Source: Cyclobacterium plantarum (lineage in GTDB: Bacteria; Bacteroidota; Bacteroidia; Cytophagales; Cyclobacteriaceae). From it: a stretch of 64,000 nt of DNA. The notes beneath the pieces were generated by a model. That model did not search any database, was not told where the DNA came from, and worked only from the letters and a program-made list of their open reading frames with translations. The DNA is taken from positions 62,001 to 126,000 of the forward strand of contig NZ_JAANYN010000009.1 of NCBI RefSeq assembly GCF_011290685.1. Reading direction: 5' to 3'. This document shows positions 62,057 to 64,000 of this stretch, piece after piece (the first letter of the stretch is position 1; every line of letters begins with the position of its first letter). The translations under genes and the position numbers were made by a program.

Positions 62057-63646
62057 TCACCTGAATTCCAGTATCCGATCTGCTTCATGACCAATGCCAT
62101 GGATGATTAATTTATTTGGGTGTACTGTCACCACTGCCCCTAGTACCGGAGAAGTGGCTTCCACCATACCCTCAAAAGTCAGGTGGTGCACCCCATGTTC
62201 ATCTTGCACATAATTCCCCTCATGGTGGTGTCCTGAAAACCAGGCAAGCAAAGCGGGGGATTTGCCTATGGTATCCAATACTTCCCGGCTGTTGAGCAGG
62301 TGAAGGCCATTTTCAGGCAATAGGGGATAATGGCAAAAGACCAACACTTTTTTACCTGCGCTTTCTGCATCCTTTACCTGACTGCTTAACCATTGCATCT
62401 GGGCTTTTCCGATCGCCCCGTTCCAGGGCTTGGCATTATTGGCGCCTGCAACCTCCAATCCGGCCATCATTGCCTCCGCTTTTTTATAATTTTCACTGCC
62501 TTTAGGGTGACCTTCCAGACTGATATCCATGCCATTCAAAACCAAAAAAACCATCCTTCCATGTTCAAAGGCATAGTAACCCTTTTCATTGCCCAGTCTT
62601 TTTCCCACTTCCTGCTTGAGGCTGTCAGCCACGGAAAAGTCATGATTTCCCCAAACATGGTGAAAAGGTGCCCGGCTGTTCTCCAGTAGGGCCAGGGGCT
62701 TGTCGAAACTTGCAAAGTCCCTGTCTATCAGATCGCCCAGACTGACAGAAAAGTCGAGATTATAGGCATTCAGAAATGGAATGGTTTGTTCAAGAATGTT
62801 CAGGGTTCCCCGGTAATTGCGCTTGCCGGCGGTTGCCACATCTGCATATTGCACATCGGCTATCACGCCAAAGGCGAAGCTTTCTTTTGCCTGTTTCTGA
62901 TCCAATAGTGTCTGCATTTTATAGGCGTACCTTTCTCCCAGCAAAATCTGACTGGGACTGTCAAAATGAGTACTGTCAAAGGTAGTCGTTCCATGGCTGC
63001 TTACCACTGCAGTATAGGGCAGCCTATCAGGTAAATTAAGGATCATTTGATTGAAAGGTTTCCTATTTGCTTTGTCCTCAGAGACCTGCCCCGCCACAAA
63101 AGGAAGGTCTGCCAGGCCCAGGGTATCCCGCAAAGCGACGATCAACTGACTGAGCTGGTCCAAATACTGGTCCGCCCTGTTAACATTGGACTCCCCTTGG
63201 TGCCATATTACCCCTTTGATCGTGCCATTCTTTGCTGCAAGCCTGGATTTGGCTACTATTTCGTTAAAAAAATGAGTTCCCGGCAACCATTCTTCAATGG
63301 CACTCCCCCCTTTGGCATTCACCACCATACCAATTTTCTTTTCTGGATTCAACGCACTGATTTTTTGCACAAAGCCATAGGCAGGACTAAGCCTTTGCAT
63401 GCTGCTGTCCTTTCTTATACTGGAATAAATATTCATGGGATTGGCCGCAGGCACCCAATCGGTTCCGGTAAATAGATAAACACCGGTTAAAGGAGCTGCC
63501 AAGTCCTCCTTCACTTCTGCCCTGCCTGCCATATTGGATTGCCCTATGCCCAGGTAAATGTCCAGAGAATCTTGTGCTGACAATTGGCCACAAAGAAAAA
63601 GAAATAAGGGTAAAAGAAATGATCTTTTTAAAAGAGGGCTCATCAT
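62057..63646 (-). CDS. Fusion of SASA carbohydrate esterase and ADPRM-like metallophosphoesterase
   Basis: 529-residue exported protein (signal peptide to about residue 24, LSAQD). Domain 1 (about 28-245) is a SASA/sialate O-acetylesterase-like SGNH hydrolase: GQSNMAG at 35-41 (nucleophile S37), WHQGESN at 148-154 and the catalytic-region STHFD near 225-229. Domain 2 (257-529) closely follows the Mn-dependent ADP-ribose/CDP-alcohol diphosphatase pattern: FGVIADVQYAD, GDLID, WGNHDF, CHYPLLPE, GHHHEG and FEGMVEA. The pair is unusual. It may deacetylate and dephosphorylate an exported carbohydrate or nucleotide substrate; the actual substrate is unknown. Confidence 0.88.
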   Translation of the reverse strand: MMSPLLKRSFLLPLFLFLCGQLSAQDSLDIYLGIGQSNMAGRAEVKEDLAAPLTGVYLFTGTDWVPAANPMNIYSSIRKDSSMQRLSPAYGFVQKISALNPEKKIGMVVNAKGGSAIEEWLPGTHFFNEIVAKSRLAAKNGTIKGVIWHQGESNVNRADQYLDQLSQLIVALRDTLGLADLPFVAGQVSEDKANRKPFNQMILNLPDRLPYTAVVSSHGTTTFDSTHFDSPSQILLGERYAYKMQTLLDQKQAKESFAFGVIADVQYADVATAGKRNYRGTLNILEQTIPFLNAYNLDFSVSLGDLIDRDFASFDKPLALLENSRAPFHHVWGNHDFSVADSLKQEVGKRLGNEKGYYAFEHGRMVFLVLNGMDISLEGHPKGSENYKKAEAMMAGLEVAGANNAKPWNGAIGKAQMQWLSSQVKDAESAGKKVLVFCHYPLLPENGLHLLNSREVLDTIGKSPALLAWFSGHHHEGNYVQDEHGVHHLTFEGMVEATSPVLGAVVTVHPNKLIIHGIGHEADRILEFR

Positions 63647-63713
63647 ATGTGGTATTTGTGCCTGTTAACATGAATACCCAAGAATAAATAAAAAGTACTG
63701 AAATTCCCCCAAA

Positions 63714-64000
63714 TTAATCACCTTTTTCCAACAGCCCAGCCAATTTTTCTTCTATCAGGGGAACCGAAGTATATAAAGCGGCATAATCCTCGATAATAAA
63801 ATACCTGTCCTGGAATTTATTTTTCCAGTATGGGGTATTCAATACCATCTCCACTTCATAGGGAAAGTGTTGGGGTTCATCAGACAAACAAAATTTAGTC
63901 TCCCCGGCTGAACTAAGAATACCTGCCCCATAAACCCTGAGTTGCCCTTTCTCCCGAATCAAACCAAATTCTATGGTGTACCAATAAATCCTGGAAAGCA
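63714..64000 (-). CDS. Aromatic amino acid hydroxylase (phenylalanine 4-monooxygenase type), C-terminal part
   Basis: The gene enters from the right edge, so only its last ~95 codons are present. The reading frame shows LSRIYWYTIEFGLIREKG, then LRVYGAGILSSAGETKF and VEMVLNTPYWKNKFQDRYFII. This is the conserved C-terminal core of pterin-dependent aromatic amino acid hydroxylases, including the iron-ligand Glu of YTIEFGL. The gene probably encodes phenylalanine 4-hydroxylase; the start and pterin site lie outside the window. Confidence 0.88.
   Translation of the reverse strand, partial: LSRIYWYTIEFGLIREKGQLRVYGAGILSSAGETKFCLSDEPQHFPYEVEMVLNTPYWKNKFQDRYFIIEDYAALYTSVPLIEEKLAGLLEKGD

Overview
The window is a chromosomal segment of a Bacteroidota bacterium, most likely a member of the Cytophagales close to the Cyclobacteriaceae. 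The signs are a 287-residue RpoD-type sigma factor, BshB1 (bacillithiol synthesis), TonB-linked receptors with carboxypeptidase-like N-terminal domains, an LptF/G permease with a long hydrophilic insert, few Shine-Dalgarno sequences, and one clear TAnnTTTG -7 box. No genus can be named from sequence reading alone.

Region 1 (1-3.7 kb) holds housekeeping and general genes: thymidine kinase, RecO, an isopenicillin-N-synthase-like 2-oxoglutarate oxygenase and a ChrA-type transporter. Region 2 (about 3.7-22.4 kb) is a nitrite and nitric-oxide island. On the plus strand lie nrfH-nrfA (ammonifying nitrite reductase), an outer-membrane porin, a fused ResB-CcsA haem lyase, then nirK (lipoprotein copper nitrite reductase with a C-terminal cytochrome c), a nirV-like gene and an SCO copper chaperone. 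On the minus strand lie a group III truncated haemoglobin, a three-cysteine Rrf2 regulator (NsrR-like), a hemerythrin, a TonB receptor carrying the CxxxM and HxM copper residues known from OprC, a small cysteine protein, an NnrS family membrane protein, and an uncharacterised 602-residue protein that I read as a distant nitronate-monooxygenase-like barrel with a cysteine-rich tail. nirK and the 602-residue gene share a TGAY-AAAA-GTCAT site. The island therefore combines nitrite reduction to ammonium, nitrite reduction to NO, copper import and delivery, haem attachment, and NO sensing and handling. No NO reductase (norB) or N2O reductase (nosZ) is in the window.

Region 3 (22.5-39.4 kb) is accessory: a Tat-exported Gfo/Idh/MocA oxidoreductase, a uracil-DNA glycosylase family protein, a lipoprotein gene frameshifted at a G8 tract, a large outer-membrane beta-barrel protein, tRNA-Gln, a TPR protein, a putative AbiC-like membrane protein with decayed sequence beside it, gamma-glutamyltransferase, a vapB stub, an amidohydrolase, a GH28-like beta-helix protein and a TVP38 family protein. 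Several gene-poor stretches with short repeats separate them.

Region 4 (39.4-64 kb) is mainly core: tRNA-Thr, a DUF349 protein, yqgE, pdxH, bshB1, trxB, rpoD, pnp, rpsO, lptF/G, a START-like protein, tRNA-Met, thrS-infC-rpmI-rplT, parC, parE and the 3' end of an aromatic amino acid hydroxylase gene. It also holds an array of three 167-bp repeats with inverted ends (43.0-43.5 kb), REP-like hairpins (55.6-55.8 kb), a yefM-yoeB toxin-antitoxin pair with its operator, and a fusion of a SASA esterase with an ADPRM-type phosphoesterase (62.0-63.6 kb).
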